The notes: generated by a model not told the origin, from the sequence alone. DNA of 64,000 nucleotides from Endozoicomonas gorgoniicola (GCF_025562715.2 NZ_JAPFCC010000001.1:5356001-5420000); one strand, 5' to 3'; positions 10,001 through 18,016 are shown, numbered from the stretch's first letter. Translations and numbers: made by a program.

Positions 10001-10134
10001 ACATAAGTAATGGGGTGTCGGACAATGGCTTGAGGTATCCAGCCTTTGTCAGTAATCCAGGCGATGGAAAACAGTAGCAGCAGGTAAGCCGCACTGACAA
10101 ATAACAGGGGCTCCAGGTCATAACCCATCGACAT
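7015..10134 (-). CDS. cbrA: Transporter-linked sensor histidine kinase, CbrA-like
   Basis: The 1039-residue inner-membrane product begins with about 13 hydrophobic segments of a sodium:solute symporter (SLC5/PutP-like) module over residues 1-500. A linker and a PAS region follow (FSVDANKEVMLWNQAMSKMTGI). Next come the HisKA box with phospho-acceptor His (LAAGVAHEIGNPITAI) and the HATPase domain (N box LINLMSNAVDAS, G1 VEDQGHGIS, G2 GKGTGLGLAL). The C-terminal tail holds six exact SDAKS-type repeats encoded by a 15-bp tandem DNA repeat. The start overlaps the small upstream cbrX-like gene by 17 bases. Partner is CbrB, encoded four bases overlapping downstream. Family length is usually about 980, so the tail accounts for most of the excess. 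Confidence 0.92.
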   Translation of the reverse strand: MSMGYDLEPLLFVSAAYLLLLFSIAWITDKGWIPQAIVRHPITYVLSLGIYASSWAYYGSIGIARDSGYLFLTLYIGVSGAFLLAPILLTPILKITRSYQLSSLADLFAFRFRSSAAGIIATLIMLASIMPLLALQIQAVSDSIHLINQDISRINLAFLFCVLVTLFAILFGTRHISSHDHHQGLVMALAVESVLKLAVLLTLGFVALNDVFGGVEGLNLWLHSNSDHMATLQQPIENGPWRSMLLLFFAAVIVMPHMFHITFTENRDQHALNIASWAFPFFLLILSLVVPILTWAGVKLALPFSPEYYALGIGQALNKPWITVVSFIGSLTAASGLIIVTTLALSSMILNHLVMPFWRPKANLEVDIYRTLVWLKRLLISALIMASYGFYLLFDSQHSLYNLGMVAFVGALQLLPGALCVLYWPKANHYGFIAGLAAGSLVWLITMFIPLIIDISLYNQSFVVYQDMLYDNWHQVVFLSLAVNAGFIILVSLLTRMSPEEASAAAACQVESPTRNNHKIPIASSTYEFQKMLSTPLGSSTAAKEVQKALSDLNMREDETRPHALRRLRERLEKNLSGLFGPTVAHSMVETFLPWDQQKDYVAPDIHFMESRLESYHSRLSGLAAELDSLRRYHRDTLDKLPLALFSVDANKEVMLWNQAMSKMTGIDASKVLGLNIRHLVPPWNELLCQFSSLDNLHLHNHKLEVEGTQRYFSIHKAMVEVPASGTTGNKVMLLEDCTENQMLENQLFHSERLASIGQLAAGVAHEIGNPITAIDCLAQELISLSDDPGTREVAAQMLGQTQRVTRIVRTLVSYAHTGQARHNDSKSGVVSLKHCADEAISLLQLSHKNSLIQFTNGCQPDHMVTGDQQKLQQVLINLMSNAVDASTANDKVTLLTKADAQTVTLTVEDQGHGISRTIQNRLFEPFFSTKEPGKGTGLGLALTWNIIEEHFGSIRVESPVNKVLKTGTRFIISLPRLDAKSSDAKSSDAKSSDAKSSDAKSSDAKSSETKSNPSNEDGSETRELTASHPESMMEGEAV
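7111..7200. repeat. Six perfect 15-bp tandem repeats in the 3' end of cbrA
   Basis: Six identical units of ACTGCTTTTTGCATC run without interruption from 7111 to 7200. Read on the coding strand each adds five residues of the pattern S-D-A-K-S. The period is a multiple of three, so gain or loss of units changes tail length and keeps frame. Confidence 0.95.
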
Positions 10135-10294
10135 CCCCTCGTGGCTGCAACAGGAACCCTGTCAACACTACCAGCAGCCACAGCAACCAGGGCTGGTACC
10201 AGGCATCACCATAGGTTATCCACCACTCCATGATCGCGGTTGAGAAGAAAAAGATGCCTATTAAGAGAGCCAGTACCAGGCGATAGATATACAT
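10118..10294 (-). CDS. Small hydrophobic membrane protein upstream of cbrA (CbrX-like)
   Basis: This 58-residue frame (ATG 10292-10294, stop 10118-10120) is too short for most gene finders. It begins MYIYRLVLALLIGIFFFS, has two hydrophobic segments around a Trp-rich middle (MEWWITYGDAWYQPW) and ends in a short charged tail. Its last 17 bases overlap the start of cbrA in another frame, which suggests translational coupling. Pseudomonas has a small hydrophobic gene at the same place, cbrX, in a cbrXAB operon. Position, size and hydrophobicity agree; I cannot align the two here. Confidence 0.75.
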   Translation of the reverse strand: MYIYRLVLALLIGIFFFSTAIMEWWITYGDAWYQPWLLWLLVVLTGFLLQPRGDVDGL

Positions 10295-10402
10295 AGAACG
10301 ACGGTGCTTATCTGCTGGACTGCCATGTTATAACTAATAGCGATAAACCGCAAAAAGGTCTCGGATTGTACTTCTGGGTGGGGTGGGTACTGTTGGTTGG
10401 TA

Positions 10403-11155
10403 TTAATAGTCCGGGGCGTTATAAGTGACCCAGAATACCATGTTGCCCGGGCAGTCTTCGCCCAGCACTTCGTTCATTAGTTCACTGGCTTTCAGCTGGC
10501 TCATTTTTTTAATCCACTTGGGGTCGTCGATTTTATCTTCGAGAAACCAGTTGGGCAGAGAGACGGCGCGTTTGTCGTAGTAAGCCAGAGGAAAGCGCAA
10601 CCCCTTGGGCAGGCGACCACGTTTGATGCTCAGGGAGGCGTCGCAACGGACGACCAGGCTTTCTGCAATCTGCTTGCGTTTGGCAACGTAGTTGCCTGCT
10701 TCACGACGGTATTTATCTTCATAGGGCCCCATCAGCTCTGCAAAACGGTTCTCGATACAGTGATCGTAAGCGCGGCTGATTTCATCATTCTGATAGCCCA
10801 TTATACGACAGGCTTCTGATACCCGTTCGCGAAAATCGGCAGCGATCTGTAGATACCAGGGCGCATGAGGTCCAAGAATACTCTGGGCTTCCTGGTTAGC
10901 GACGAAATACAGGTTTTCATCAGGAGAGAAGCATAACGCTGCATCTTCAGAAGTGACTGCGTCAATTTTGGTAAGATCAGGCTCTGTGCTGATGGCTGAG
11001 TCGCGCTCGAAACGTGCCTTCTGACAGAATTCAGAATTAGACATATCGAGCTGGACATTAGGCATTGGTGCCACGTTGTCAGGCGACAATGCCATAATGG
11101 TTGAGGTTGATAAGATAGAAAATAAAAATACAGCTGTCTTGTAAAACGCTGACAT
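10403..11155 (-). CDS. Exported protein of unknown function
   Basis: The 250-residue product starts at ATG 11153-11155, behind AGGGATTG at good spacing. This is 12 codons inside the longest frame, whose extra codons spoil the signal peptide. A clear Sec signal follows (MSAFYKTAVFLFSILSTSTIMA). The mature part has several cysteines (about five) and a charged helical middle (YEDKYRREAGNYVAKRKQIAE), so it is probably periplasmic with disulfides. I recognise no family. It interrupts the gluQ-cbrX spacing seen in Pseudomonas together with the next gene, so both look like lineage-specific insertions. Confidence 0.6.
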   Translation of the reverse strand: MSAFYKTAVFLFSILSTSTIMALSPDNVAPMPNVQLDMSNSEFCQKARFERDSAISTEPDLTKIDAVTSEDAALCFSPDENLYFVANQEAQSILGPHAPWYLQIAADFRERVSEACRIMGYQNDEISRAYDHCIENRFAELMGPYEDKYRREAGNYVAKRKQIAESLVVRCDASLSIKRGRLPKGLRFPLAYYDKRAVSLPNWFLEDKIDDPKWIKKMSQLKASELMNEVLGEDCPGNMVFWVTYNAPDY

Positions 11156-11241
11156 AATCAATCCCTGATACGCATCGTTTATGTATACCACTCAGTCCTT
11201 TGTTAAAGCAATGCCCCACGAATTTATGGGGAGCTTCAGGT

Positions 11242-11958
11242 TTACCCACCTCCACTCTCAAAGAATGCAGGTGAAGGGATAAAAGTGCCGCCGCCACTTC
11301 CCCGACAACAGAAATAACATAAGGCGCAGGTAATAATACCTATAACAGTGGCTACCGAAGCTATAATCCCAATAATCACTCCAACAGGCAATGAAAAGCA
11401 TTCACCCCTATTGTTTTTGTAACTATCATCGCAATCCTCTTCTGTGGTTTTGTTACCGGTTTGCTGTACGGTTATGCTTGAAGTGGTGGCGTTGGTGGTT
11501 GCCAGAAACGTTGCACCAGAGGATTCATCCTTTACATAGAAACTGCGCCTTTCCATAAGAGCTTGGGAAGGGAATATCTTTAACTGTCGTGCAGGAGTGC
11601 TGTTACTGGCCTGTGTCTGTACCACCAGACCCTTTCCTTCAGGTGTCGTTGAAAGGTTGACGAAGTGTTCCTCACCATTAATTTGAATTTTATGGCTCAT
11701 CCCGGAACCCCTGGATATAGACACAGACGATCCCTCTTTCAAAACGGGTGTAGCAATTATGCCTTTTGGGGTTGGAGCTATCTTGTAGCTTAATTGAGGA
11801 GTCCTGTTCAGGTAGGTTTTGGTTATTAATGACAGGGTTGTGGCATTTTCTTTGGAGTCAGCCTGTATTAACGGGGAGAAAAACAACACAGCACTGATAT
11901 ACAGAAGCAGCCTGAAAACAAGTTGACTTCCAGCAAAGAGTGTCCGGATAGCGAACAT
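11242..11958 (-). CDS. Single-pass membrane protein with Cys cluster and Gly-rich tail, unknown
   Basis: The 238-residue product has an N-terminal signal (VFRLLLYISAVLFFSPLIQA) and a Thr/Ser-rich outer domain of about 150 residues. A strong membrane segment follows (VGVIIGIIASVATVIGIITC). It runs straight into a cysteine cluster (CALCYFCC) and a short Gly/Ser/Pro-rich tail. The topology is that of a type I membrane protein with a tiny cytoplasmic end. I recognise no family. A juxtamembrane CysCys cluster is more usual in eukaryotic receptors than in bacteria. ATG at 11956-11958. It lies 86 bases upstream of the previous exported protein gene on the same strand. Confidence 0.55.
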   Translation of the reverse strand: MFAIRTLFAGSQLVFRLLLYISAVLFFSPLIQADSKENATTLSLITKTYLNRTPQLSYKIAPTPKGIIATPVLKEGSSVSISRGSGMSHKIQINGEEHFVNLSTTPEGKGLVVQTQASNSTPARQLKIFPSQALMERRSFYVKDESSGATFLATTNATTSSITVQQTGNKTTEEDCDDSYKNNRGECFSLPVGVIIGIIASVATVIGIITCALCYFCCRGSGGGTFIPSPAFFESGGG

Positions 11959-12078
11959 GTTTGACTCCCGTAAACTGTTAGAACATCTGATACGTGATGT
12001 GATTTTCCCTCTGGCGAGGAAGGGAAATATAGATGCAAATCGGGCTTACGCAAGTCCCTAAGTTACTAAGTCACTACG

Positions 12079-12105
12079 GTCAGGGGTCAGGGGTCAGGGG
12101 TCAGG
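12079..12105. repeat. 7-bp direct repeat, about 4 copies
   Basis: GGTCAGG units (GGTCAGGGGTCAGGGG pattern) repeat about four times just downstream of the gluQ stop codon, on the gluQ-distal side. No coding role; it may be slippage-prone spacer. Confidence 0.7.
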
Positions 12106-12126
12106 CTGAATGTCTGGTCGGGTACG

Positions 12127-13023
12127 TTAAAGTTCGCTTTCAAGCAGGGAGGATGATTTGGCGATCTGGTTCAGATTCCAGTTTTCCACACCCCAGTTAA
12201 TGATATCCGCTTTGCTTTCATCTTCCAGACCTTTCGGGGGTTCCTGCCCCAGTGCCTGTAATGCTTTAACCAGCAGTGGCCGGGGTTCATCCAGAGGCAG
12301 TTCGGGAGCCAGATTCTGCTTGCTGAGCTTGTCACCATTATCCTGAACAATTACCGGAATATGGGCATAAGTGATCCTGTTCATGCCCAGTGCTGATTGC
12401 AGACTGATTTGTCGGGGAGTGGAATCGATCAGGTCGTGTCCGCGCACAATATGGGTAATCTTCTGAAATTCGTCGTCTACACAGACCGCCAGCTGGTAGG
12501 CGTACAGTTTTTCTTTACGCTTTACGATAAAGTCGCCCAGCGTTTTCATATCAAAGCATTGCAGTCCCTGAATCCGGTCGTCGAACTTAATGACTTCATC
12601 ATGGCTGTTTAGCCGCCAGGCATAAGGTGTATCCGGAAGGTCTTTGTCGTTGGAAGAAGCGTTGCGGCAAAGTCCCGGATAAATGCCATGGTAAGGCTGC
12701 AACTGCTTGCGTGAACAGGTACAGGGGTAAATAGCCAGCTGTCTTCGCAGTTGTTCTATGGCGTCTTCATAAAGGCTGCTGCGCCGGCTTTGATAGAGTG
12801 TCTCTCCATCCCAGTGCAACCCATAGACCTCCAGAGCTTTAAGAATTTTACCGGCAGCGCCCGGTTGTTCTCTGGGCGGGTCGATATCCTCCATACGTAC
12901 CAGCCAGGTTCCGTTCTGGTGCCGGGCATCAAGATAACTGGCCAGAGCTGCGACCAGCGAGCCAAAGTGCAGGGGGCCGGTCGGGGAAGGGGCAAATCGT
13001 CCAATGTATGGCGAAGCGGTCAT
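12127..13023 (-). CDS. gluQ: Glutamyl-Q tRNA(Asp) synthetase
   Basis: GluQ-RS activates glutamate without tRNA and adds it to queuosine at the wobble base of tRNA-Asp. The 298-residue product is a short GluRS catalytic core lacking the anticodon-binding domain. Seen: GRFAPSPTGPLHFGSLVAAL with the HIGH-like HFGS, the zinc-type CxC...Y...C pattern (YPCTCSRKQL then YHGIYPGLC), ARG-like REQP and the KMSKS-like KLSKQN loop. It lies 134 bases downstream of dksA on the same strand, the order found in E. coli and Pseudomonas, where readthrough from dksA feeds gluQ. The gap holds AAGCCGCGA and TCGCGGCTT arms (about 13078-13134) that could form a stem. Confidence 0.94.
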   Translation of the reverse strand: MTASPYIGRFAPSPTGPLHFGSLVAALASYLDARHQNGTWLVRMEDIDPPREQPGAAGKILKALEVYGLHWDGETLYQSRRSSLYEDAIEQLRRQLAIYPCTCSRKQLQPYHGIYPGLCRNASSNDKDLPDTPYAWRLNSHDEVIKFDDRIQGLQCFDMKTLGDFIVKRKEKLYAYQLAVCVDDEFQKITHIVRGHDLIDSTPRQISLQSALGMNRITYAHIPVIVQDNGDKLSKQNLAPELPLDEPRPLLVKALQALGQEPPKGLEDESKADIINWGVENWNLNQIAKSSSLLESEL

Positions 13024-13157
13024 AGACAGGAATATAGGCGCAATAGTAATTGAAAGTGATGACAGCCAGATACAACCAAGCCGCGAAGCCCTGCATAATA
13101 CCCTACACGATACGATGCGGCGGTCGCGGCTTGTTGTTGATCAGCCAACAGGGCTCA

Positions 13158-13601
13158 TCAGTGACCCAGCTGCTTTTCCTTGATCTCGGCCAGAGTTTTG
13201 CAGTCAATGCAAAGTGTCGCAGTCGGACGAGCTTCCAGACGGCGAACACCGATCTCCACACCGCAGGAATCGCAGAAACCGTAATCCTCTTCTTCAATAC
13301 GAGTCAGAGTCTTATCAATCTTGCGAATAAGCTTGCGCTCACGGTCGCGGGCACGAAGTTCCAGACTGAACTCTTCTTCCTGACTGGCACGGTCGGCCGG
13401 ATCAGGGAAGTTCGCTGCTTCGTCCTGCATGTGGTTTACGGTTCGATCCACTTCCTCCATCAACTCCTGCTTCCACTGCCTGAGGATGTTGGTGAAGTGC
13501 TCGACCTGTTTGTCATTCATGTACTCTTCGCCGTCCTTCTCCTGGTATGGAGTGAAGGAACGGAGCAGATTACCTTGATCCGCTTTTTTCTGTGCTGACA
13601 T
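13158..13601 (-). CDS. dksA: RNA polymerase-binding transcription factor DksA
   Basis: DksA binds the RNA polymerase secondary channel and, with ppGpp, tunes rRNA and amino-acid promoters. The 147-residue product has the coiled coil (KQVEHFTNILRQWKQELMEE) and its acidic tip DPADRASQEEE, whose two aspartates are the functional residues. The zinc finger follows (CDSCG, then CIDCKTLAEIKEKQ). An extra N-terminal stretch of a few residues matches E. coli length. Start ATG at 13599-13601. It heads the dksA-gluQ pair. Confidence 0.97.
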   Translation of the reverse strand: MSAQKKADQGNLLRSFTPYQEKDGEEYMNDKQVEHFTNILRQWKQELMEEVDRTVNHMQDEAANFPDPADRASQEEEFSLELRARDRERKLIRKIDKTLTRIEEEDYGFCDSCGVEIGVRRLEARPTATLCIDCKTLAEIKEKQLGH

Positions 13602-13956
13602 GATTACAGCCTCATCACCTTTTTCTAGTAGCCGTGCTCACGCACTTATCACGGCTTTCCATCCGATGTCGGGTAAGGAGCTTTGCCTTGAACCCGACCT
13701 CCCTGAAAGCTGAGGTCAACACTTCGGGTGCCTGATATTTATATTTAACCAGACACTCACCTCTTGCCTTCCTAACAGAAGCGGAGAAACTACCAAAACG
13801 AATGACAATCCGCCACAAAAATGTCATCGACTTCTCTCGTCAATTCGATGTTTATTCACTACTTATTGACATCAGACAGTAATTCGGGAAATACCCAGTC
13901 TGCTATCTTAGAATGCAAAAACCGAATACCAAACAATAGTTTAATCACAAAATAGT
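13602..13956. promoter_or_regulatory. Divergent promoter region between dksA and sfsA
   Basis: 355 bases without a gene I believe in. The sfsA-proximal half is AT-rich and contains a TTGACA (13866-13871) facing sfsA, but the matching -10 is weak. A 70-codon frame on the minus strand here has no start signal or family and is treated as chance. No clear binding site is identified. Confidence 0.4.
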
Positions 13957-14688
13957 ATGAAATATCCAGAAATTCTTCAGGAAGGACGTTTGATCCGTCG
14001 CTACAAACGTTTTATGGCGGATGTTGAACTGGCTGATGGCCAGCAAATTACGCTGCATTGTCCGAATACCGGCTCCATGAAAAATTGCCTGTATCCCGGT
14101 AAGCGGGTCTGGTATTCCGACTCTCACAACCCCAAACGAAAATATCCCTGCACCTGGGAGCTGGCGGAAATCCCTGTGGTGTTCGATGGCAATGAACAAA
14201 TGACTCTGGCGGGTATGAACACAGGCAGAGCCAATGCACTGGTGGAAGAGTTGCTGCAGGCAGGCAGGGTAGAAGCACTGGCGCAGTACAGCACTATCCG
14301 TCGGGAAGTGAAATATGGCTCAGAAAACAGCCGGATTGATTTTCTGCTGACTCAGGACAGTTTGCCGGATTGTTACCTCGAAGTGAAAAGCGTGACCCTG
14401 GCAATGGGCGAAGGCCTGGGTTTATTTCCCGATGCGGTCACCAGCCGGGGAACCAGGCATCTGCGGGAACTCCGGGAAATCTGCGAAAAAGGGGGGCGGG
14501 CGGTTCTGTTTTTCTGTGTTCAGCATACCGGTATTAACCGGGTGGCACCTGCGGATGAGATTGATCCGGAGTACGGTCAAGCTCTGCGTGAAGCCATCAG
14601 GGCTGGTGTTGAAGTAGTGGCATGGGGGGCAGATATTTCAACGGTGCAAATTGAGCTGACAAAAGAGTTGCCTGTACTGGTTGGGTAA
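13957..14688 (+). CDS. sfsA: Sugar fermentation stimulation protein homolog SfsA
   Basis: The 243-residue product has the family's normal length and signatures: EGRLIRRYKRFMADVELADG at the N-terminus, HCPNTGSMKN, SRIDFLL, YLEVKSVTLA and FPDAVTSRGTRHLREL. SfsA proteins carry an N-terminal OB-like fold and a PD-(D/E)XK-like core (here D...EVK). They are described as nucleic-acid-binding and linked to maltose gene expression; the biochemical role remains loosely defined. ATG at 13957. Its last 54 bases have a near copy at 15779-15832, a trace of a local duplication. Confidence 0.93.
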   Translation: MKYPEILQEGRLIRRYKRFMADVELADGQQITLHCPNTGSMKNCLYPGKRVWYSDSHNPKRKYPCTWELAEIPVVFDGNEQMTLAGMNTGRANALVEELLQAGRVEALAQYSTIRREVKYGSENSRIDFLLTQDSLPDCYLEVKSVTLAMGEGLGLFPDAVTSRGTRHLRELREICEKGGRAVLFFCVQHTGINRVAPADEIDPEYGQALREAIRAGVEVVAWGADISTVQIELTKELPVLVG

Positions 14689-14704
14689 CTGCCTGTTGGA
14701 GCAG

Positions 14705-15580
14705 TCACCGGCGGGGGGATATTAACCAGATGTAATCGTATTGGCCGGAAATTGCTTTCAGACTGTTTTGTAGCTGGTCGCTGTCTTCCGTGGCAGACAG
14801 CATCAACAGGCTTTTAACTCTGGCATCCGGTTCGGCAGCCTTGATGTAGGGCGTCAGGCCAATATCATTACGGGCATGAAAAGCCCGGGTAATGAGTACT
14901 GAGTTTTCTTTTACCGCCAGAAGCAGACGAGCCATAAAGTAATCCTGCAACTGTTGTGCAGCCAGCAGGTAATCCACTTTTTCATCAATGCCTTCTGCGG
15001 GAGCCGGATGGCTTTGTGACATGATGTCCCTGAGCTGTTTGATTTGCTGCTCTGAAAGGGTTTTGCCGGTTTGTGTTTTTAACCACTTTCTGGCCTCTTT
15101 ATCTTTCATTGCTCGCAGCTTTGCCACTGGGACAGCGGCAGCGATCACCGGAATCTCCTCTTTCTCCAGCCACTCAATCAGGGTTTTGTAACGGCTATGA
15201 AGGGCAGGGCTGCGCTTTTCCAGTTGTTCCAGATAAGTCAGTTCTTCAGTGTTCAGTTTTGACTGTAGCGAATCCATGGCAACGGCTCCGAGCCGCTGGT
15301 GCCGGTTCAGTGCTTTCAGAAGGTTCAGCAGTTGCTCTTGCAGGTAACGGCTCTGGTGCAGCTCGCCCGCAACCAGCTCGCCAATAACAATGTAGCGAGC
15401 ATCCCGCAAGCCTTTAATGAGATCGGCTTCATCAATCCAGCGATGGTGGCTGCTGTCCCATATAGTGGCCGACGATTCGATAGGAAGCTGAGGCGTTGCA
15501 GCCCGGTCTTTGCTCAGATGGGCGCAACCTGCCAGCAGGAAAGCAAGAAAAATGAAGCCTGTTTTTGTCAGTTTTGTCAT
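14705..15580 (-). CDS. ChaN-like heme/iron-associated lipoprotein
   Basis: The 291-residue product starts at ATG 15578-15580, giving a lipoprotein signal (TGFIFLAFLLAGC, lipobox LAGC). The longest frame starts 48 codons earlier but that stretch is antisense to a duplicated hmuV fragment and is not coding. The ChaN/DUF399 fold is indicated by YIVIGELVAGELHQSRYLQEQLL (usually GExHD in the family) and the C-terminal SVLITRAFHARNDIGL segment. Known relatives are iron-regulated outer-membrane lipoproteins that bind heme. It originally lay directly downstream of hmuV; a duplication and an inserted gene now separate them. Catalytic/ligand residues partly differ from the classical pattern. Confidence 0.75.
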   Translation of the reverse strand: MTKLTKTGFIFLAFLLAGCAHLSKDRAATPQLPIESSATIWDSSHHRWIDEADLIKGLRDARYIVIGELVAGELHQSRYLQEQLLNLLKALNRHQRLGAVAMDSLQSKLNTEELTYLEQLEKRSPALHSRYKTLIEWLEKEEIPVIAAAVPVAKLRAMKDKEARKWLKTQTGKTLSEQQIKQLRDIMSQSHPAPAEGIDEKVDYLLAAQQLQDYFMARLLLAVKENSVLITRAFHARNDIGLTPYIKAAEPDARVKSLLMLSATEDSDQLQNSLKAISGQYDYIWLISPRR

Positions 15581-15591
15581 GGCACGATCCT

Positions 15592-15777
15592 TTGAACAAG
15601 TCCCGGATCGTGCTTTGCCTGTCAGTGGGTAATGACTAAAGGGCAGTGATGTTCCGGGAGATCCGACACAGAGACATGAATGTTGAATACAGAGTAGACT
15701 ATTTCCGGTGTCAAAACGTTCCACGGGTTGCCCTGTGCAGCCACCTGACCCTTTTGCAGAATCACCAGCTGATCAGA
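15592..15777 (-). pseudogene. Duplicated 3' end of hmuV upstream of chaN
   Basis: About 186 bases nearly identical to 18369-18557, the C-terminal coding end of the heme ABC ATPase and its downstream flank. Only scattered single-base differences are seen. It ends sharply at GATCAGA, where a copy of the sfsA 3' end begins. It has no ATPase core and cannot be functional by itself; it marks the breakpoint of a tandem duplication. Confidence 0.85.
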
Positions 15778-15778
15778 A

Positions 15779-15832
15779 ATTTCAACGGTGCCAATTGAGC
15801 TGACAAAAGAGTTGCCTGTGCTGGTTGAGTAA
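15779..15832 (+). pseudogene. Duplicated 3' end of sfsA
   Basis: 54 bases matching sfsA 14635-14688 with three or four substitutions, ending at the same TAA stop. It joins directly to the hmuV fragment. The order sfsA end, chaN, hmuV end, sfsA end is what a tandem duplication of the sfsA-chaN-hmuV edge would leave. Confidence 0.85.
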
Positions 15833-15974
15833 AGGGCAGAAGCCGTCAGGTCAGAGGATTGATTTGGTTATTTCTTCGGTGACGATTTTCAGCGACAGGA
15901 ACTAAGAGTAGAAAAGGAAGTCAAAGCAAGAGTTAAAAAACGATCGAACCATTTCATGACTACAAGGATGTATG

Positions 15975-17984
15975 ATGTATCCAAATATTCAGGGTCAAAA
16001 GCTAACAACACCTTCACAACAAGACACTCTTCCTGCCCAGGCCGCTACTCCGCCTCAGAGACCTGCTGCTGTCACTCGCCGGGGACGACGTTGTGGTATC
16101 AATCCACCGACTCAGCAAGGTGTTGCGGGAAATGCTGAAGACACTCGCTCCGCTGAACTTTCATCTTCACGCACTTGCACAAGGTATCAACGGGGGAGGG
16201 GTCAAAGAAGAGGTGCTGTCAGAAAACATCAAGCGGCATCCAGAACTGAAAAAGATATCTCAGCGCCATTGCAGGCATTGCTTAAACCTGTAGGGACGGT
16301 TAGGCAGCGATTCAGCAGTACCCAGAAAGACCAGTTTGCTCTTGCCAGAGTGGAGTGTGAAAAATTACAGACAAAACTCCTGCAGGCAGACAAAGGTCAG
16401 GCATTAAATGCTCTTCAGCAGCTTCAAAGCTATGCATTGATTGCCGGTAAAGGAATGGACTATAAGTCGTCTGTTCAGTTACTGAAATATCTCCTTACAG
16501 ACTATTTGCCTGGTTGCAGTGATAAACACCTTGCCGCATCAGCCCGGAACACGGTTGGTATAATACTGGACAGGCTCGTCAGGCCCCTGTTTATCGTATC
16601 TGATTTCACAAAAGAAGAAGGCTGTGAGTTAGCCAGAAAGCAATTACTGGAACTGTGCCAGGAACGAAACTTTGAACCCTTAGCGCTGATGCAAGCCGAT
16701 AAGAAAGAATTATTAATGTATTACCTGACAGGTCAGCTCGTTAGTTCAGGGAAACATGATCAATTATCAGGACTTTGTGAGCTCTTTGACTATGAGAAAC
16801 TTGCCGAGCGTTCACGCATCGAGAAGGATATTCCCAAGGCTCCGTGGTGTGCTCGTTTATACTGGCTTCTTGCTGCGTATTACACTGGAAAACTGCCAGC
16901 TGGTGAATTATTAGCAAAGTTAGATCGTATTGATGAAGAAATCAAACCTGTTGTAGATCAATGCGAAGTGATTAAAAAAGCCTATCTGATTGTTCGATGC
17001 AAGCTGATTAATTTAAATGAGTTGCTTGATGACGAAGATGCATTGAAGAAGATCAATCAGGTCTTAGGTGAACTTGAGGACTGCCCACCTGAAGTTATTG
17101 CACCCTCCAAGTTCAAAGACCTTATGTTAACAGCAATCTGGAAAAGTAAGATTAAGAAACTTATCAGTATAGGGCAGTCAGATGAAGCTGATAATTTATT
17201 GAACGAAGTGTCTGACACTGAAAAAAAATATCAGGTTGAGTCTATTAAAACTGAAGTGTTGAAAACACAGTCCATGCGAGAGGCTATAGGCAAGCATCCA
17301 ACAGGCCCAAAAGATCGTGAAATGATTCAGCAGGAAATAGCAAGGCTAAGGCCGTTTGAAGACAAATACGAGGGTGCAAAGGTTGAAATAGCCAACTGCT
17401 ATAGCTTTCTTGATGATAAGGAAGCCGCCCATAAAGAGTTAAAGGATGTTACTGGCTTTGGTTCGGATAAGACGCTTGTTCGCAGAGCTGTTTTGCTATC
17501 GAAGCTTAAACAATACTCTGAATCGGTTGAGGTTATCAATTCAGTACCTCATTCTGAATACCCTCAAAGCTGGAAAGCCTTAACAACCCATGCCATTACT
17601 CTGGCAAATTGGGCAAACGATGGTTACGAAATAAACACAGAGACTGGGAAAGTCAGGTTGACTGAAGATGACCGGAGAAAATACTTACTTGAGTCGCTCA
17701 GGCTTTTCCGTTCAGCCATCGAATGTGCGCCTGCCGATTATTCCGGAGCCTGGGGAGGGGTTGGGCATTTTTGTGGTATCCAGGCGTCATCAAAGCTACT
17801 CAATTTCCAAAAATACAAGCGTTGGTTGCCTGAGCAGATTCGACACGCAACCAGCTGGGGGGATGCTGCCAGTAAAGCGTTCAGTATTGAGAAGGGGCAA
17901 ACTCCGGCAGAAACTGCCAGAATTCAGTCTGGCCTTAAGCAAACTCTTCCCAAAGAGTCATACAGCGCAGCAGTTAAACGGTGA
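15975..17984 (+). CDS. Large helical-repeat protein of unknown function inserted at the heme locus
   Basis: The product is 669 residues from ATG 15975, which stands six bases after AAGGA; the ATG three bases earlier is too close to that site. Residues 1-95 are Gln/Pro/Arg-rich and disordered. The rest is alpha-helical with TPR- or solenoid-like helix pairs (for example LLPAGELLAKLDRIDEEIKP region and SKIKKLISIGQSDEADNLLNEV). No signal peptide or membrane segment. I recognise no family. It sits inside duplicated DNA between two chaN/hmuV fragments and is followed by a small transposon derivative, so it probably arrived by transfer. A type of effector or scaffold protein is possible but unproven. 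Confidence 0.6.
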   Translation: MYPNIQGQKLTTPSQQDTLPAQAATPPQRPAAVTRRGRRCGINPPTQQGVAGNAEDTRSAELSSSRTCTRYQRGRGQRRGAVRKHQAASRTEKDISAPLQALLKPVGTVRQRFSSTQKDQFALARVECEKLQTKLLQADKGQALNALQQLQSYALIAGKGMDYKSSVQLLKYLLTDYLPGCSDKHLAASARNTVGIILDRLVRPLFIVSDFTKEEGCELARKQLLELCQERNFEPLALMQADKKELLMYYLTGQLVSSGKHDQLSGLCELFDYEKLAERSRIEKDIPKAPWCARLYWLLAAYYTGKLPAGELLAKLDRIDEEIKPVVDQCEVIKKAYLIVRCKLINLNELLDDEDALKKINQVLGELEDCPPEVIAPSKFKDLMLTAIWKSKIKKLISIGQSDEADNLLNEVSDTEKKYQVESIKTEVLKTQSMREAIGKHPTGPKDREMIQQEIARLRPFEDKYEGAKVEIANCYSFLDDKEAAHKELKDVTGFGSDKTLVRRAVLLSKLKQYSESVEVINSVPHSEYPQSWKALTTHAITLANWANDGYEINTETGKVRLTEDDRRKYLLESLRLFRSAIECAPADYSGAWGGVGHFCGIQASSKLLNFQKYKRWLPEQIRHATSWGDAASKAFSIEKGQTPAETARIQSGLKQTLPKESYSAAVKR

Positions 17985-18016
17985 TTTAGTTAAACGCTGG
18001 CAAAATCCCTTTTTTA

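Noticed and set aside
13615..13827. 70-codon minus-strand frame upstream of dksA
   Set aside because: No ribosome site, no recognisable family, and lies in the dksA/sfsA promoter region.
15581..15724. Upstream extension of the chaN frame (48 extra codons)
   Set aside because: It is antisense to duplicated hmuV sequence and would hide the lipoprotein signal; the internal ATG gives a perfect lipobox.
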